This document shows positions 7,726 through 19,219 of a stretch of 64,000 nucleotides of DNA, piece by piece. Origin of the DNA: Sulfobacillus benefaciens (lineage in GTDB: Bacteria > Bacillota > Sulfobacillia > Sulfobacillales > Sulfobacillaceae); the NCBI GenBank assembly GCA_003023695.1, contig PXYW01000005.1:63007-127006 (forward strand), in the 5' to 3' direction. The position numbers and the translations under genes were made by a program. The notes below the pieces were generated by a model. That model saw nothing but the letters and a program-made list of their open reading frames with translations. It had not been told where the DNA came from and searched no databases. Position 1 is the first letter of the stretch. Every line of letters begins with the position of its first letter.

Positions 7726-9596
7726 TATTGCTCGCGTGCAACAGATCCCTTCCGATCACCCTCGACGAGTTCTTCCATCCACAACTCCAGCATTAACAAC
7801 GCATAGACTTGTCGTGAGCCGTTGGGGTTTTCGGGTCCCATGGCATTCAATAATGTCTCTACCTGCGATGGATAAAACCATCCGCGATTCATCGCCTGGG
7901 GGCTAATGAGGGTATCCCACGCTATTTCCGACAATTTTCCGCTCAAAAGCGCGGTCAGAGGTGTGGGGAAACCCTGTTTTGGCCGTTTCACTACGGCAGA
8001 CGGCAAATGGCGCCGCGCGACTTCCCGCAATACTTTTTTGTCATGAAACGCGTCACGCCGCAGTGAAAGCGGAATACTGAGAGCCAAAGACACGACTTCA
8101 TGATCGCAAAATGGTACTCTCACTTCGAGGTTATGGTGCATCCCGATGCGGTCGGCCTTTAACAACACGTCATCAGGCAAAAACCACCGGATATCAAATC
8201 CCTGCATCGCCTGCAAATCCGAGATCCTGGAATGTTGAGCCCAGTATTCGTCCACGGCCCCCGGGCGGTCTTCTCGCCATAACTCTTGGCGAAGCAGTTT
8301 CCTTATTTGATCCGGCGAAAAGGTGAAGCCAACGCCACGATAGCGGTCGGCAATAGGCTCTTCGGCTCTGGACATAGTACCAGATCCCGGCCACCCATGG
8401 TGCTCCCACCAACGCCTAAGGGGTCGCGGAATCTGCCGCACCCTCTGTAGACTGGAGGCCTCCCCATAGCCCGCATATCCGGCGAAAATTTCATCTGCAC
8501 CTTCTCCTGACAACATGACCGTTTCTTGTGCAGCGGCAGCGCGTGCGATACCATCTAACGGAAGAACCGTTGGATCCGCCATTGGCTCATCGAGCACGTA
8601 GGCTAACTCGCGTACCCTCTCCGGCGTTATCGCCAAATCCACCTCAACGCGATGCAGTGGCATCGCAAATGCGTCCGCCACCTTTTTCGCCCACGGGAAT
8701 TCGTCATAGCCCGGGTATGATTCGGGAAATGCGGCGGACCAGGCCTCGACTGGGAGGCTACTCTTTTGCGCAGACAAAGCAGCTAGCACACTAGAATCCA
8801 AGCCGCCGGATAGAAAAATACCAACCGGCACATCTGAGGCCAAATGACTTGTCACCACATCGTTCAACAGCCCATCCAGACGATCTGCCCAATACGTCAT
8901 GTTCCGGCCGACCTGAGGCTCTTCAATGGACGGCTGCCAATAGTTGTGACGTTGCCGTCGCCCATCCCGATGCACAATCAACATTTCCCCTGGCTGAAGC
9001 TTAGTGACGTTTTTCAACATGGTGTGTGGCGCGGGCACAAAACGGTGACTGAGGTATGTTGCTAACCACTGGGTGTCAACAGTGGCTTCAAATTCTGGCA
9101 GCGCAAAAAATGCCTTAATTTCCGAGGCGAATACCAGTCGATCGGTTTGTTCCCACACATAAAGGGGTTTTTGACCAACGCGGTCCCGGGCCAGTACCAG
9201 CCGATGACGCTTTTTATCCCAGATCGCCACGGCAAACATTCCCGATATTTTATCAACAAATCCCGCTCCATATTCTTCGTAGAGATGCACCAAAACTTCC
9301 CCGTCCGCATGACTCGGCAAACGGTGGCCATGGGCCTCTACCAAGCGCTTTAACTCTGGATAATTATAAAGTTCCCCGTTAAAAACAGCGACGACACTGC
9401 GATCCTCAGAATAATACGGTTGTTTCCCCAATTGAATGTCCATCACTGCCAGTCTTCGCATGCCCAATCCAATGCTACGGTCAGTGAAGTGTCCTTCCCC
9501 GTCTGGTCCCCGATGAACTAGGGTATTTAACATGCCCCGCAGTTCCTCCGCTGCAACTGGGCGATCTTTACGCCAAATCCCGACAATACCACACAT
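7698..9596 (-). CDS. asnB: Asparagine synthase (glutamine-hydrolysing)
   Basis: This 632-residue class II amidotransferase converts aspartate to asparagine with glutamine and ATP. It starts MCGIVGIW, placing the nucleophilic Cys at position 2. The glutaminase domain contains HRGPDGEG and NGELYNY. The synthetase domain begins near residue 250 with the PP-loop VPVGIFLSGGLDSSVLAALS, followed by SGEGADEIFAGY. The length is normal for AsnB. A GGAAGGGG site precedes the start. It is transcribed alone, just downstream of rpoD on the same strand but beyond a terminator. In some Firmicutes AsnB homologues amidate cell-wall precursors; that alternative cannot be excluded. Confidence 0.93.
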   Translation of the reverse strand: MCGIVGIWRKDRPVAAEELRGMLNTLVHRGPDGEGHFTDRSIGLGMRRLAVMDIQLGKQPYYSEDRSVVAVFNGELYNYPELKRLVEAHGHRLPSHADGEVLVHLYEEYGAGFVDKISGMFAVAIWDKKRHRLVLARDRVGQKPLYVWEQTDRLVFASEIKAFFALPEFEATVDTQWLATYLSHRFVPAPHTMLKNVTKLQPGEMLIVHRDGRRQRHNYWQPSIEEPQVGRNMTYWADRLDGLLNDVVTSHLASDVPVGIFLSGGLDSSVLAALSAQKSSLPVEAWSAAFPESYPGYDEFPWAKKVADAFAMPLHRVEVDLAITPERVRELAYVLDEPMADPTVLPLDGIARAAAAQETVMLSGEGADEIFAGYAGYGEASSLQRVRQIPRPLRRWWEHHGWPGSGTMSRAEEPIADRYRGVGFTFSPDQIRKLLRQELWREDRPGAVDEYWAQHSRISDLQAMQGFDIRWFLPDDVLLKADRIGMHHNLEVRVPFCDHEVVSLALSIPLSLRRDAFHDKKVLREVARRHLPSAVVKRPKQGFPTPLTALLSGKLSEIAWDTLISPQAMNRGWFYPSQVETLLNAMGPENPNGSRQVYALLMLELWMEELVEGDRKGSVAREQYYTAPVSPV

Positions 9597-9748
9597 GGTT
9601 TTGCCCCTTCCGTGGAAACTCTAGCCTAGGGTAACAAACTTGACTCAGAATAACTTGAACATTTGATGAGAGTTTTTTAATGGCTAGTCTCCCCAAATTT
9701 GGCGGAAAAATCCCAAGTATTTTTAATTATCTGGTCACAAAATAAAAT

Positions 9749-9769
9749 CGGGGCGGATATCCCGCCCCG
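9749..9769 (-). terminator. Rho-independent terminator of rpoD
   Basis: An 8-bp stem, CGGGGCGG (9749-9756) with CCGCCCCG (9762-9769), has a 5-nt loop. On the minus strand it is followed by ATTTTATTTTGTG, a T-rich tail. It lies 16 nt after the rpoD stop codon. Confidence 0.8.
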
Positions 9770-9784
9770 CATCTCGAACTATCG

Positions 9785-10903
9785 CTAATCCAAGTAATCT
9801 TTCAATTTCTTACTGCGTGTAGGATGACGCAATTTGCGCAGTGCCTTGGCTTCAATTTGCCGGATCCTTTCACGAGTGACACCAAACACCTGGCCCACTT
9901 CCTCTAAAGTGCGCGCCCGTCCATCGTTTAAGCCAAACCGCAAGCGCAATACTTTCTCTTCCCGATTCGTCAAGGTGTCCAAGACCTCTTCTAATTGCTC
10001 TTTGAGCAGCTGATAACCCGCCGCTTCAGCTGGTGCCGGAGCATCCTCATCCTCGATGAAATCCCCCAAATGAGAATCTTCTTCTTCCCCAATCGGCGTT
10101 TCCAAAGACACCGGTTCTTGGGCAACCTTTAAAATTTCCCGTACACGTTCGACCGTGATGCCCATTTCCTTGGCAATTTCTTCTGGTGCGGGTTCCCGCC
10201 CATACTCCTGCAGTAATTGCCGTTGCACGCGAATCAGCTTGTTAATAGTTTCTACCATATGCACTGGTATCCGAATGGTCCGCGCTTGATCCGCAATGGC
10301 CCGGGTAATCGCTTGCCTAATCCACCAGGTCGCATAGGTGCTAAACTTATAGCCTTTACGATAATCAAACTTCTCAACAGCCTTGATCAAGCCTAAGTTT
10401 CCCTCCTGGATCAAATCCAAGAACAGCATTCCGCGTCCTACATAACGCTTGGCAATAGATACCACCAAACGCAGGTTTGCCTCGGCCAGCTTCCGCTTAG
10501 CCTCTTCGTCGCCTGCCTCGATGCGCTTGGCCAATGCCACTTCTTCTTCGGCCGTTAACAAAGAAACACGGCCAATTTCCTTGAGGTACATCCGTACCGG
10601 ATCGTCGATGGCTACCCCGTCTGGAATAGCAACTTCTTGAGCGACGTCTTCCACTTCAGGTTCCACGTCATCCGGTCCCGGCCCAGGACCATGATCCGCT
10701 TCCAAGGCAATTTGTTCGCCAACCAGTTCGATGCCCAGTTCTCCGAACATCTCATAAATCGAATCTATTTGGTCCGGAGGAATGTCTATCGACTGCAGGG
10801 CATCAACGATTTCACCATATGATAGTTTGCCACGTTCTTGTCCCCGTCGGATGAGCGCTTGAACCTCATCAATTTGAGGTACCACGCGTTTTCCCTGCGC
10901 CAT
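9785..10903 (-). CDS. rpoD: Primary RNA polymerase sigma factor (sigma-70/SigA)
   Basis: This 372-residue housekeeping sigma factor has a SigA-like length. Region 1.1 is at the N-terminus. An acidic linker leads to [20 protein letters not shown] (region 1.2). Region 2 contains [39 protein letters not shown] and [19 protein letters not shown] (-10 recognition). Region 4 contains [20 protein letters not shown] (-35 helix-turn-helix). The ATG has a GGAGGG site and its first 35 nt overlap the 3' end of dnaG, so the two are translated as a unit. This is the ancient dnaG-rpoD arrangement. Confidence 0.97.
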   Translation of the reverse strand: MAQGKRVVPQIDEVQALIRRGQERGKLSYGEIVDALQSIDIPPDQIDSIYEMFGELGIELVGEQIALEADHGPGPGPDDVEPEVEDVAQEVAIPDGVAIDDPVRMYLKEIGRVSLLTAEEEVALAKRIEAGDEEAKRKLAEANLRLVVSIAKRYVGRGMLFLDLIQEGNLGLIKAVEKFDYRKGYKFSTYATWWIRQAITRAIADQARTIRIPVHMVETINKLIRVQRQLLQEYGREPAPEEIAKEMGITVERVREILKVAQEPVSLETPIGEEEDSHLGDFIEDEDAPAPAEAAGYQLLKEQLEEVLDTLTNREEKVLRLRFGLNDGRARTLEEVGQVFGVTRERIRQIEAKALRKLRHPTRSKKLKDYLD

Positions 10904-12689
10904 AATATCCCTCCTTTCCTTGCTCCGAAGCGATTACATTCCTGCTCTTTGCCACCGACAGGCGATGCTGCTCGATGCGAACTTCTTCCAGCACTTCCGG
11001 AGCCATACTGCCTTCTTGATAGACTCGTTCTTTAAGCAGATTCCAGCGTTGCAATTGCCTCTGCCGCGTAATGGCTGAAATGTAGTCCTTAATCTCCAGA
11101 GTCCCTCCATCGGGTCCTTGATAGTTCACCGCTTCCATTACCGTGGTTCTTACGGACGGGTCTAATAATTCGATCCAACGTGCCGTATCCCGTGCCGCTC
11201 GGCCCTGTGCCACATCCTCCAACACTGTTTCCAATCCTTGCTCCTTTATCCACTCCTGCAATTCATCCATCACGAAAGGCACTTGATCCGGGTGGTGCAA
11301 TAATAAAGCCAGTAGCCGCACAGCATGGGAGGCCAGGTGTGATGGAACCTGTGCCGTTCTCTCCATATTATGCCTATTTTTTCCGAATGTATGCCGAACA
11401 TCTTGCCAAACGCCAAAACTTTGTGCTAAAATGCTTGGATTAACTCGTAGGCGCTGTGCCATCTGCTCCAAGTACCCCATTTGCTCAACCGGATCGCCAA
11501 CAACCTTCCATAATGGCTTAAATCGCTCAATGGCTAGTGCCTTTCCTCGTGGCGTCCCGATTTCCGGATCTGCTGCCGCCTGATTAATCCTGTAGGTCAA
11601 GTAGGCCAGACGCCCTCTAATACTGGTATTTAACGCATCTGCCCCTAGAACCGTTACACATTCATCAGGGTCCTTCACCCCGCTCGGCAGGACCACCACA
11701 TTGACTTTGAGCCCAGCCGCCGACAATATTACAAAAGCTCTCTCCATGGCTTCTTGCCCTGCGGTATCTTGGTCGTAAAGCAAATCCACTTCTTGATGGA
11801 ACCGTGCCAGATATCGCGCATGCCACTCGGTCACACTAGTGCCTAAAGTGGCGACCGCCTCGACCCGTCCCGCCTGGTGACACGCGATCACGTCAAAATA
11901 GCCTTCTACAATAAGCGGACGTTCACCGCGCTTCCATTGACCTCTAGCCCAATGGCTACCGTACAGCAAGTTGCCCTTACGAAATAACGCGGTTTCGGGA
12001 GAGTTAAGATATTTTGGTTCTTGATCTTTGGTAATTGATCGACCCCCAAATCCTACCAGGCGCCCTTGAGAATCCCAAATTGGCAACATCACACGATTAC
12101 GCCAACGGTCCACTACTCCCGAACCTTGCCTGCGCCGGACCACCACTCCAGCGTGTTCCATTTCTTCCGGAGCTACCCCATGACGGGAAAGATACTGGAC
12201 CAATCCTTCCCATTGCTCAGGAGCATAGCCCAATTGAAAACGTTCATGCAGTGTCGTCGCAATTTGTCTTTGATCCAAATATGCAGCAAACGCTACTGAT
12301 TCACGCGCGTGCACCAGAAAATATTCCAAGGTCCACTCCAACACTGAACGAAGCCGTTTTTCCTCCTGAAGCTGAGGATTGTCTTCATCTCGGTCCATCG
12401 GAGGAATTCCGGCGTCTTTGGCCAGCGCTTCTACAACTTCGCGAAATTCCCGACCCTCATGCTGAACCAAAAATGTGAAGACTGTGCCACCAGTATGGCA
12501 TCCAAAACAATAGAACAATTTTTGTTCTGGATCGACACTAAACGACGGCGTTTTTTCCCGATGAAACGGGCACAAACCCCAATAATTGCGCCCTTTACGC
12601 TTAAGAGCGACATACCGTCCAATAACATCAACGATATCGGTGGCTTCACGCACAGCCGCCACCCATGCCTCGTACTGTTGTTTGGCCAT
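10869..12689 (-). CDS. dnaG: DNA primase
   Basis: This 606-residue enzyme makes RNA primers at the replication fork. The N-terminal zinc-binding domain shows [11 protein letters not shown] and [10 protein letters not shown] near residues 41-66. The Toprim domain holds [16 protein letters not shown] and the acidic [13 protein letters not shown] motif near residues 258-315. The C-terminal third, the helicase-interacting region, is poorly conserved, as usual. The gene lies directly upstream of rpoD with a 35-nt overlap. A 142-nt gap with a strong hairpin separates it from ppdK. Confidence 0.96.
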   Translation of the reverse strand: MAKQQYEAWVAAVREATDIVDVIGRYVALKRKGRNYWGLCPFHREKTPSFSVDPEQKLFYCFGCHTGGTVFTFLVQHEGREFREVVEALAKDAGIPPMDRDEDNPQLQEEKRLRSVLEWTLEYFLVHARESVAFAAYLDQRQIATTLHERFQLGYAPEQWEGLVQYLSRHGVAPEEMEHAGVVVRRRQGSGVVDRWRNRVMLPIWDSQGRLVGFGGRSITKDQEPKYLNSPETALFRKGNLLYGSHWARGQWKRGERPLIVEGYFDVIACHQAGRVEAVATLGTSVTEWHARYLARFHQEVDLLYDQDTAGQEAMERAFVILSAAGLKVNVVVLPSGVKDPDECVTVLGADALNTSIRGRLAYLTYRINQAAADPEIGTPRGKALAIERFKPLWKVVGDPVEQMGYLEQMAQRLRVNPSILAQSFGVWQDVRHTFGKNRHNMERTAQVPSHLASHAVRLLALLLHHPDQVPFVMDELQEWIKEQGLETVLEDVAQGRAARDTARWIELLDPSVRTTVMEAVNYQGPDGGTLEIKDYISAITRQRQLQRWNLLKERVYQEGSMAPEVLEEVRIEQHRLSVAKSRNVIASEQGKEGYYGAGKTRGTSN

Positions 12690-12783
12690 GCCGCATCACT
12701 CCCACGTCATGACAAAAATTCGCCATTAATTGTGATATTCCTGCTAACAAAACCGGGTTTCCTGACATGATATTTTTATGAAC

Positions 12784-12817
12784 AAGGGCGGGCGCAACTT
12801 TCTTGCCGCCCGCCCTT
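12784..12817 (-). terminator. Terminator hairpin after ppdK
   Basis: An 11-bp GC-rich stem pairs AAGGGCGGGCG (12784-12794) with CGCCCGCCCTT (12807-12817). It lies 14 nt past the ppdK stop. Only short T stretches follow it on the minus strand, so it may be a pause or RNA-end stabiliser. Confidence 0.6.
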
Positions 12818-12831
12818 ATTATCGCCAGCTA

Positions 12832-15465
12832 TTACTCATGCCGTAAGTTGGCTTGGGCAGCCGCCAAACGGGCAATAGGCACCCGGTATGGGGAGCAACT
12901 CACATAATTCAGTCCCACCAAGTGGCAAAACTCAATCGAATTCGGGTCGCCACCATGTTCTCCGCAAATCCCTACAATGAGATCAGGCCGGGTTCGTCGA
13001 CCTTCCTCCAATCCCAAGCGAATAAGTCTCCCAACGCCATCACGGTCAAGCACCATAAACGGGTTTTCCGTCAATATTTTGTCAGCTAAGTATGCCGGAA
13101 GAAACTTTCCTTCAGCATCATCCCGGCTGTAACCAAATGTCGTCTGCGTCAAATCATTGGTGCCAAAGGAGAAAAATTGCGCATCCTTGGCAATTTCCCC
13201 CGCAATTAGTGCCGCACGGGGTACCTCAATCATTGTGCCAATTAAGTACGGCAACTCACGGCCCCGCTCTGCCGCAACTTTGTGGTTAACCTCAGCGACC
13301 AAATCCCGCATGATGGTCAATTCCTTCACCGTTCCCACCAATGGGATCATCACTTCGACATCTGGATGCAGTCCTTCCTCCAACAAGTCTGCCTCTGCTC
13401 GAAATATCGCTTCAGCCTGCATTGCATAAATTTCAGGGTATACGATGCCCAGTCTCACCCCTCGAAATCCTAGCATCGGGTTAAATTCAAACAAGGTCCT
13501 GGACCGTCGCAGAACCGCTTCGAAACGCACTGCATCTGCATGCCGATTTTCAGCACGAGCTATACTAAGAGCCCGTTCGGTTTCTTCGATGTCCGGCAAA
13601 AATTCGTGAAGCGGCGGGTCTAATAGACGAATCGTCACGGAATACCCATCCATCGCCTTTAAAATTCCATAGAAGTCACCCTGTTGCATCGGAAGTAACC
13701 GCGCCAATGCCGCTTTTCGCTCATCGATAGTTTCGGCCAAAATCATTTCCTGGACCACAGGGAGGCGATCTTGTCCCATAAACATGTGTTCCGTGCGGCA
13801 AAGTCCAACACCTTGGGCCCCTAGTTCCCGGGCCAGGGCCGCATCTTCTGGGGTATCAGCATTTGCCTCAACACCCAGTTTCTTATGCGCATCAGCCCAA
13901 CTGAGCAACCGATTAAATTCCGCTGACAATCCCGGCTCCACCGTAGGCACTTGCCCCAGCACTACCCGACCAGTACCGCCATCGATGGTGATCACCGCAT
14001 CATGCTCAACCCGCACGTCTCCGACCAAAAAGTAGTTCCCCGCCAAGTAAATTTGGACTTGGTCACATCCGGTTACTGCAGGCTTGCCCATTCCCCTAGC
14101 CACAATTGCAGCATGGGATGTCATTCCGCCACGACTGGTCAATACACCTTGAGCAGCCACAATACCATGAATATCGTCTGGTGTAGTCTCAGGACGCACC
14201 AGTATCACCGCTTCGCCCTGATTTCCGCGACGTTCGGCTTCATCGGCATCGAATACCACTTTCCCAGAGGCAGCGCCGGGAGAGGCGGGCAGCCCTTGAG
14301 CCAATACGTCAAGCTTTGCCTCGGGATCGATTTGGCGATAGAGCAACCGCGCCACCTGCTCTGGATCTTGGCGCAATAGGGCCTCCTTCTGGTCAATCAC
14401 CCCTTCGTTCACCAAATCCACGGCAATTTTTACAGCCGCTCGCGCCGTGCGCTTGCCGGTTCGCGTTTGCAACAAATACAGGGTTTGCCGTTCCACGGTA
14501 AACTCAATGTCTTGCATATCCCGGTAATGCATTTCCAACAAACGACAGACGTCGGTGAGCTCTTGAAACGTTTTAGGCATCTCCGTGGCCATATCGGCAA
14601 TGGGTTTTGGCGTGCGTATTCCTGCCACAACATCTTCCCCTTGGGCATTGGTGAGATATTCACCGTACATGCCTGGGTCTCCGGTATTGGGGTTACGTGT
14701 AAACAACACACCAGTCGCGGATGAGTTGCCCATGTTGCCAAACACCATGGACTGCACATTAACTGCAGTCCCCAAGTCGTCAGCTATTTTGTTGAGACGC
14801 CGATAAACCACGGCTCGCGGGTTTTTCCACGAATCAAACACTGCTTGGATCGCCATGGTCAGCTGTTCTCTGGGATCCATAGGAAAATCCCGTCCGGTGG
14901 TTTCCTTCACTAAAGCCAAATAGCGATCCACCAGAGATTCCAAATGTTCTGGCGTCAGGTCCGGATCCTGTGCCACCCCTACCTCAGACTTCAAATCTGC
15001 CAATACTTGCTCGAAACGATGATGTTCCATGTGCATAACCACATTACCAAACATTTGAATGAAACGGCGATAACTGTCAAAGGCAAAACGGCGGTTATCC
15101 GTCAACTTGGCCAAGCCTTCCGTAGTCTCGCGGTTCAATCCCAAGTTGAGTACCGTATCCATCATTCCTGGCATGGAAATCGGGGCTCCCGACCGTACCG
15201 ACACCAAGAGCGGTTGGTCGATGTCGCCCAGGCGTTTTCCTAAACTCTGCTCCAGCATCGCCAGATGCTGCCATACCTGATCCATCATCCCTGAAGGGTA
15301 TTGGCCGGTTTGCTGATACTCATTGCAAGCTTCGGTGGTGATGGTGAACCCTGGGGGCACCGGCAGGCCAATTCGACTCATTTCGGCTAAACCCGCACCT
15401 TTGCCGCCTAAAAGATTCTTCTGGTCTCCGCGTCCTTCTTCAAACCGAAACACATACCGGGTCAT
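12832..15465 (-). CDS. ppdK: Pyruvate, phosphate dikinase
   Basis: This 877-residue enzyme interconverts pyruvate, ATP and phosphate with phosphoenolpyruvate, AMP and pyrophosphate. The N-terminal nucleotide-binding domain begins with the FEEGRGDQKNLLGGKGAGLA region. The central swivelling domain has the phospho-His motif GGMTSHAAIVARGMGKPAV. The C-terminal PEP/pyruvate barrel contains GVGLCRTEHMF, GFRGVRLGI and a CGEHGGDP end with the catalytic Cys. The length matches PPDK, not PEP synthase. ppsR lies immediately upstream and its product probably switches this enzyme by phosphorylation. Confidence 0.96.
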   Translation of the reverse strand: MTRYVFRFEEGRGDQKNLLGGKGAGLAEMSRIGLPVPPGFTITTEACNEYQQTGQYPSGMMDQVWQHLAMLEQSLGKRLGDIDQPLLVSVRSGAPISMPGMMDTVLNLGLNRETTEGLAKLTDNRRFAFDSYRRFIQMFGNVVMHMEHHRFEQVLADLKSEVGVAQDPDLTPEHLESLVDRYLALVKETTGRDFPMDPREQLTMAIQAVFDSWKNPRAVVYRRLNKIADDLGTAVNVQSMVFGNMGNSSATGVLFTRNPNTGDPGMYGEYLTNAQGEDVVAGIRTPKPIADMATEMPKTFQELTDVCRLLEMHYRDMQDIEFTVERQTLYLLQTRTGKRTARAAVKIAVDLVNEGVIDQKEALLRQDPEQVARLLYRQIDPEAKLDVLAQGLPASPGAASGKVVFDADEAERRGNQGEAVILVRPETTPDDIHGIVAAQGVLTSRGGMTSHAAIVARGMGKPAVTGCDQVQIYLAGNYFLVGDVRVEHDAVITIDGGTGRVVLGQVPTVEPGLSAEFNRLLSWADAHKKLGVEANADTPEDAALARELGAQGVGLCRTEHMFMGQDRLPVVQEMILAETIDERKAALARLLPMQQGDFYGILKAMDGYSVTIRLLDPPLHEFLPDIEETERALSIARAENRHADAVRFEAVLRRSRTLFEFNPMLGFRGVRLGIVYPEIYAMQAEAIFRAEADLLEEGLHPDVEVMIPLVGTVKELTIMRDLVAEVNHKVAAERGRELPYLIGTMIEVPRAALIAGEIAKDAQFFSFGTNDLTQTTFGYSRDDAEGKFLPAYLADKILTENPFMVLDRDGVGRLIRLGLEEGRRTRPDLIVGICGEHGGDPNSIEFCHLVGLNYVSCSPYRVPIARLAAAQANLRHE

Positions 15466-15484
15466 GTCTCGAAATCCTCCTCGA

Positions 15485-16291
15485 TTAACGGCGTTTTAGC
15501 TCCAGTACTCGACTGGCGGTTTCCTCCACCGCATGATTACTGACATCAATCACGGGACATTTAAGTCGGTTAAATATATCCCAAGCATAGTCAAGCTCGG
15601 TCATAATGCGTTCAATGGTGGCATATTGGGCGGAAGATCCCAGTCCTAACGATTTTAGGCGCTGCCGCCGAATGCTCATCAAAAGTTCCGGATCGATAAT
15701 AAGTCCTACAGCCTTATCGCGACCAGCAGCAAACACTTCAGCAGGCACCGGAATTTCCGGAACCAACGGAACATTTGCCACCTTAAGACGATGGTTGGCC
15801 AAATACAAGCTCACCGGGGTTTTGCTGGTACGCGACACTCCGAGCAGCACCACATCTGCGTCTCGAATTCCCCGGGGGTCCTTGCCATCGTCATATTTCA
15901 CGGCAAATTCTACGGCTTCGACCCGATCAAAATAATCGCGATCCAATCTGTGGCTTAATCCTGGTACCAGTTGAGGCGTAAATCCAAGCACCTGTTCCAA
16001 TGTCTCTAGCACTGGGCCCATAACGTCGACATGCGGCACCTGAAGTCTGGTCGCCACTTCATTCAAGTGGTGCCTCAATTCTGGACGCACCAAAGTAAAG
16101 ACAATCGCCGCATGCTCGTGGCTAGCACGCTCCACAACCCGATCCACGCCTTGAACATCCGCCACGTGGGAGACCCGCTCTACATGAATAGCGCCCCGAT
16201 CTTCAAACTGAATCGCGGCGCCGTGAACAACACGTTCAGCCGTTTCGCCCAGTGAATCTGAGACAATATAGACCCGTGCTTCTTGCTTCAC
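15485..16291 (-). CDS. ppsR: PPDK/PEP synthase regulatory kinase-pyrophosphorylase (DUF299)
   Basis: This 268-residue bifunctional regulator phosphorylates and dephosphorylates a threonine next to the catalytic His of PPDK, using ADP and phosphate. It begins with VYIVSDSLGETAE, the family N-terminus, and has the P-loop LGVSRTSKTPVSLYLA near residue 150. The C-terminus includes DVSNHAVEETASRVLELK. It stands 20 nt upstream of ppdK and 4 nt after glyS, so enzyme and regulator are co-transcribed. In B. subtilis the homologue YqfL is in the same glyS-dnaG neighbourhood. Confidence 0.93.
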   Translation of the reverse strand: MKQEARVYIVSDSLGETAERVVHGAAIQFEDRGAIHVERVSHVADVQGVDRVVERASHEHAAIVFTLVRPELRHHLNEVATRLQVPHVDVMGPVLETLEQVLGFTPQLVPGLSHRLDRDYFDRVEAVEFAVKYDDGKDPRGIRDADVVLLGVSRTSKTPVSLYLANHRLKVANVPLVPEIPVPAEVFAAGRDKAVGLIIDPELLMSIRRQRLKSLGLGSSAQYATIERIMTELDYAWDIFNRLKCPVIDVSNHAVEETASRVLELKRR

Positions 16292-16294
16292 TAG

Positions 16295-18343
16295 CTATTC
16301 CACCACACTTAAATCAAAATATCGACCGAGTCCTTGATTTGCCCTGCGTAATAGAGACAGGCGCCTTTGTTTCACTGTTGCATCGGGATCCATCACCAAC
16401 ACTTGATCAAATACGGCGTGAATAGCAATTGCCACTTCCTTAGCAGCATTCCACCAGGCTTCAGGCGAAAAATTTTCTGATTCCAAATCCTTTACTGCTA
16501 ACCAAAGATTTTGCTCCACTGGTGTCCTAAGATCCGCCAATTCTACCGCCAAAGGTTCACCCCAATCCGTCTGCAGGACTCGGTGAGCCCGCTTGAAGGC
16601 TTGAGCCACGGACGTCCATGCTTCATCTTGGGTCAGTTCCATCATCCAACGAATTCGATCCCTAAGCCGGTTCCACGGCTGGGGCGCCCTTAGCGCAGCT
16701 TGGATTAACGCACTCGAAAATTCCGACTGCAAGTAGTTGGCAAGGCGCTGCACCACCAGCTCATATACGTCGTCAACCACGCTGTCCGAGATTTGGTGCA
16801 AATGTGCCACCTTCCTGATCATTTCACGTACTGTGCGATTTCGCAAGAGACTGGCATCCACTTCACTAACCACCCGGCCCACCGCCAAGGCAGCCCGCCG
16901 CAATGCAAAAGGATCTTCCGACCCGCTGGGTTTCAACCCAGCAGCATACGCTAAAACCAATGTATCCAGACGATCCATCAATACCAACCATTGGCCCAGC
17001 CGCGTTGCAGGAATGCTATCGGTAGGGGATTTGGGCCGATACTGTTCACCTATAGCATCGGCTATCAGCGGTGATTCACCCTCCAAACGGGCGTAAATCG
17101 CCCCCATCTCACCCTCCAATTCAGGAAATTCTTGGACCACATGCGTCAGCAAGTCGGTTTTGTACAGATCAATCACTTGATCTGCCACCGCTGCTTCTGC
17201 AGGGTCCAGGTCCCACCATCCCTGGGTTTCATGCCATACGTGGTGCATCCGTTCCAACTTTTCGCCATAACTGCCCATTTTGGCATGGAATATCACCTGT
17301 TTTAATGCTGGCAGATGGTCGGATAGCGGCGCGGCACGATCCAGATTGAAAAAATATTGGGCATCAGCCAAACGCGCCCGCAACACTTTTTGATTGCCTC
17401 GCACTACTAAATCGAGACGGTCACCAATGCCGTTGCGAACCCCGATAAACGCTGGAAGCAATTTGCCCCGATTATCGTAAACGGGGAAATAGCGCTGGTG
17501 CACCTTCATCGACGTCACCAGCACAGGAGCCGGTACCGCGAGATATTGCTCATCAAACGATCCTAAAAATGGGGTGGGCCATTCCACTAAATTAGAGACT
17601 TCCTCCAACAATTCCGAGTCCCAGTCAACGTGGCCTCCGACTTTTTGGGCTAACTGTTGGCCTTGTTCCACAATCTGCTGTTTGCGCGTTTCAAAGGGCA
17701 AAATCACACGCCCTTCTTCCAAACACGACCAATAGTGGTCGGGATCCTTATAAGGCAAAGATTCCGGATGATCTGTACGATTTCCATAGGTAATCGCTTG
17801 ACTGGGCACCCCTGCCAATGTCCAGGGCACCAATTCTTCGCCAATCCACAGGGCTATCCAACGAACCGGCCGGATAAAGCGGTAATCGCCTACGCCCCAG
17901 CGCATACTTCGGGGCAACGGCAAAGCTTGGAATGCCTGGGAAAGCACCTCTGGCAAAATGGCATTGGCTCGGTGCATGGCCTCCGATATCGTGGCAGCCA
18001 AATAGCGTTTGCCGTTGTCTTCAATGTCGTGCAGTTTCTCTGGGTCAAGACCAACGCGCCGACAAAATCCCTCTAATGCAGCCGTTTGCCGCCCTTCGCT
18101 ATCATACGCCACGCTTAAAAGTGGCCCTTTTACCACCGTTTGCTTAGGCGTCTGCTGTGCCAATACCGTTCCCCATATGACTAAGCGTCGCGGCGTAGCG
18201 TGGGACGATAACGGTTCGTGATACAACCGCGACCCGATCAATCCGTTGGAAATTCCTTGGGTCAAAGACTCCAGAATCGGCCTAACATACTGGCTAGGCA
18301 TTTCCTCTACCCCAATCTCCACGAAAAAACGGACTGCAGTCAT
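16295..18343 (-). CDS. glyS: Glycyl-tRNA synthetase beta subunit
   Basis: This 682-residue beta chain of the bacterial alpha2-beta2 glycyl-tRNA synthetase recognises tRNA. It begins with [15 protein letters not shown], the family N-terminus, contains [18 protein letters not shown] near residue 140, and has a C-terminal DALR-like anticodon-binding region ([20 protein letters not shown]). Its start overlaps the end of glyQ by 4 nt (ATGA type), so translation is coupled. Confidence 0.96.
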   Translation of the reverse strand: MTAVRFFVEIGVEEMPSQYVRPILESLTQGISNGLIGSRLYHEPLSSHATPRRLVIWGTVLAQQTPKQTVVKGPLLSVAYDSEGRQTAALEGFCRRVGLDPEKLHDIEDNGKRYLAATISEAMHRANAILPEVLSQAFQALPLPRSMRWGVGDYRFIRPVRWIALWIGEELVPWTLAGVPSQAITYGNRTDHPESLPYKDPDHYWSCLEEGRVILPFETRKQQIVEQGQQLAQKVGGHVDWDSELLEEVSNLVEWPTPFLGSFDEQYLAVPAPVLVTSMKVHQRYFPVYDNRGKLLPAFIGVRNGIGDRLDLVVRGNQKVLRARLADAQYFFNLDRAAPLSDHLPALKQVIFHAKMGSYGEKLERMHHVWHETQGWWDLDPAEAAVADQVIDLYKTDLLTHVVQEFPELEGEMGAIYARLEGESPLIADAIGEQYRPKSPTDSIPATRLGQWLVLMDRLDTLVLAYAAGLKPSGSEDPFALRRAALAVGRVVSEVDASLLRNRTVREMIRKVAHLHQISDSVVDDVYELVVQRLANYLQSEFSSALIQAALRAPQPWNRLRDRIRWMMELTQDEAWTSVAQAFKRAHRVLQTDWGEPLAVELADLRTPVEQNLWLAVKDLESENFSPEAWWNAAKEVAIAIHAVFDQVLVMDPDATVKQRRLSLLRRANQGLGRYFDLSVVE

Positions 18344-19206
18344 GACGATGCGACCTCCGACGATGATATTTGATCCAAATAGACTTCTGCCGCACGATGG
18401 GCTAGTTTGCGCTGCCGCCCGATATAGGCTTGCCGCTCGGTGATCGAAATGACACCGCGTGCATCCAAGGTATTGAACACATGAGAAGCTTTGACCAAGA
18501 ATTCATAACCCGGCCGCAGTACACCTTGACGCAATAGACGTCCGGCCTCAGATTCATAGAGGTTAAATAGGTCAAGCAACAGTTTTGGGTCAGCTAATTC
18601 AAAACTATATGTGGCCTGTTCCCATTCGACGCGTTGGAATAGGTCACGGTACGAGACCCCCGGTGCCCATTCAATCGACCAAATGTCCTCTAAGTTGGCC
18701 AGGTAACTAGTGAGCCGCTCCAACCCATAGGTAAGCTCTGCCGAAACGGGACGGCACTCAAATCCACCCATCTGCTGAAAATAGGTGAATTGGCTAATTT
18801 CCATCCCGTCGAGCCATATTTCCCACCCAAGTCCCCAGGCTCCAATACTGGGGGCTTCCCAATTGTCTTCCACCAACCGGATGTCGTGGTCTCGACGATG
18901 AATCCCCAACGCTTCAAGGCTTTTAAGATATAGTTCCACCACATCATCGGGTGCGGGTTTCAATAACACTTGAAATTGGTGGTGCTGGTACACTCGATTG
19001 GGATTTTCCCCATACCGCCCATCCACCGGGCGCCGTGACGGCTGCACATAGCCGACTTTCCAAGGATGGGGCCCCAAGGCACGAAAAAATGTCAGTGGAT
19101 TCATGGTTCCAGCACCCATTTCCAAATCATAAGGTTCTGCAATTAATACGCCGGTCTGCTTCCAATATTCTTTTAGCGTCGACACAATATCCTGCAACGT
19201 TGTCAT
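18340..19206 (-). CDS. glyQ: Glycyl-tRNA synthetase alpha subunit
   Basis: This 288-residue catalytic chain activates glycine with ATP. Class II signatures include [18 protein letters not shown] near residue 25, [20 protein letters not shown] near 54, and [20 protein letters not shown] near 112. The length is typical. It overlaps glyS by 4 nt and follows recO after 13 nt. Confidence 0.97.
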   Translation of the reverse strand: MTTLQDIVSTLKEYWKQTGVLIAEPYDLEMGAGTMNPLTFFRALGPHPWKVGYVQPSRRPVDGRYGENPNRVYQHHQFQVLLKPAPDDVVELYLKSLEALGIHRRDHDIRLVEDNWEAPSIGAWGLGWEIWLDGMEISQFTYFQQMGGFECRPVSAELTYGLERLTSYLANLEDIWSIEWAPGVSYRDLFQRVEWEQATYSFELADPKLLLDLFNLYESEAGRLLRQGVLRPGYEFLVKASHVFNTLDARGVISITERQAYIGRQRKLAHRAAEVYLDQISSSEVASS

Positions 19207-19219
19207 GAACGGGCCACTC

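Noticed and set aside
12035..12478. 147-codon plus-strand frame inside dnaG
   Set aside because: Antisense shadow of a clear dnaG; no start signal.
13951..14379. 142-codon plus-strand frame inside ppdK
   Set aside because: Antisense shadow of ppdK.
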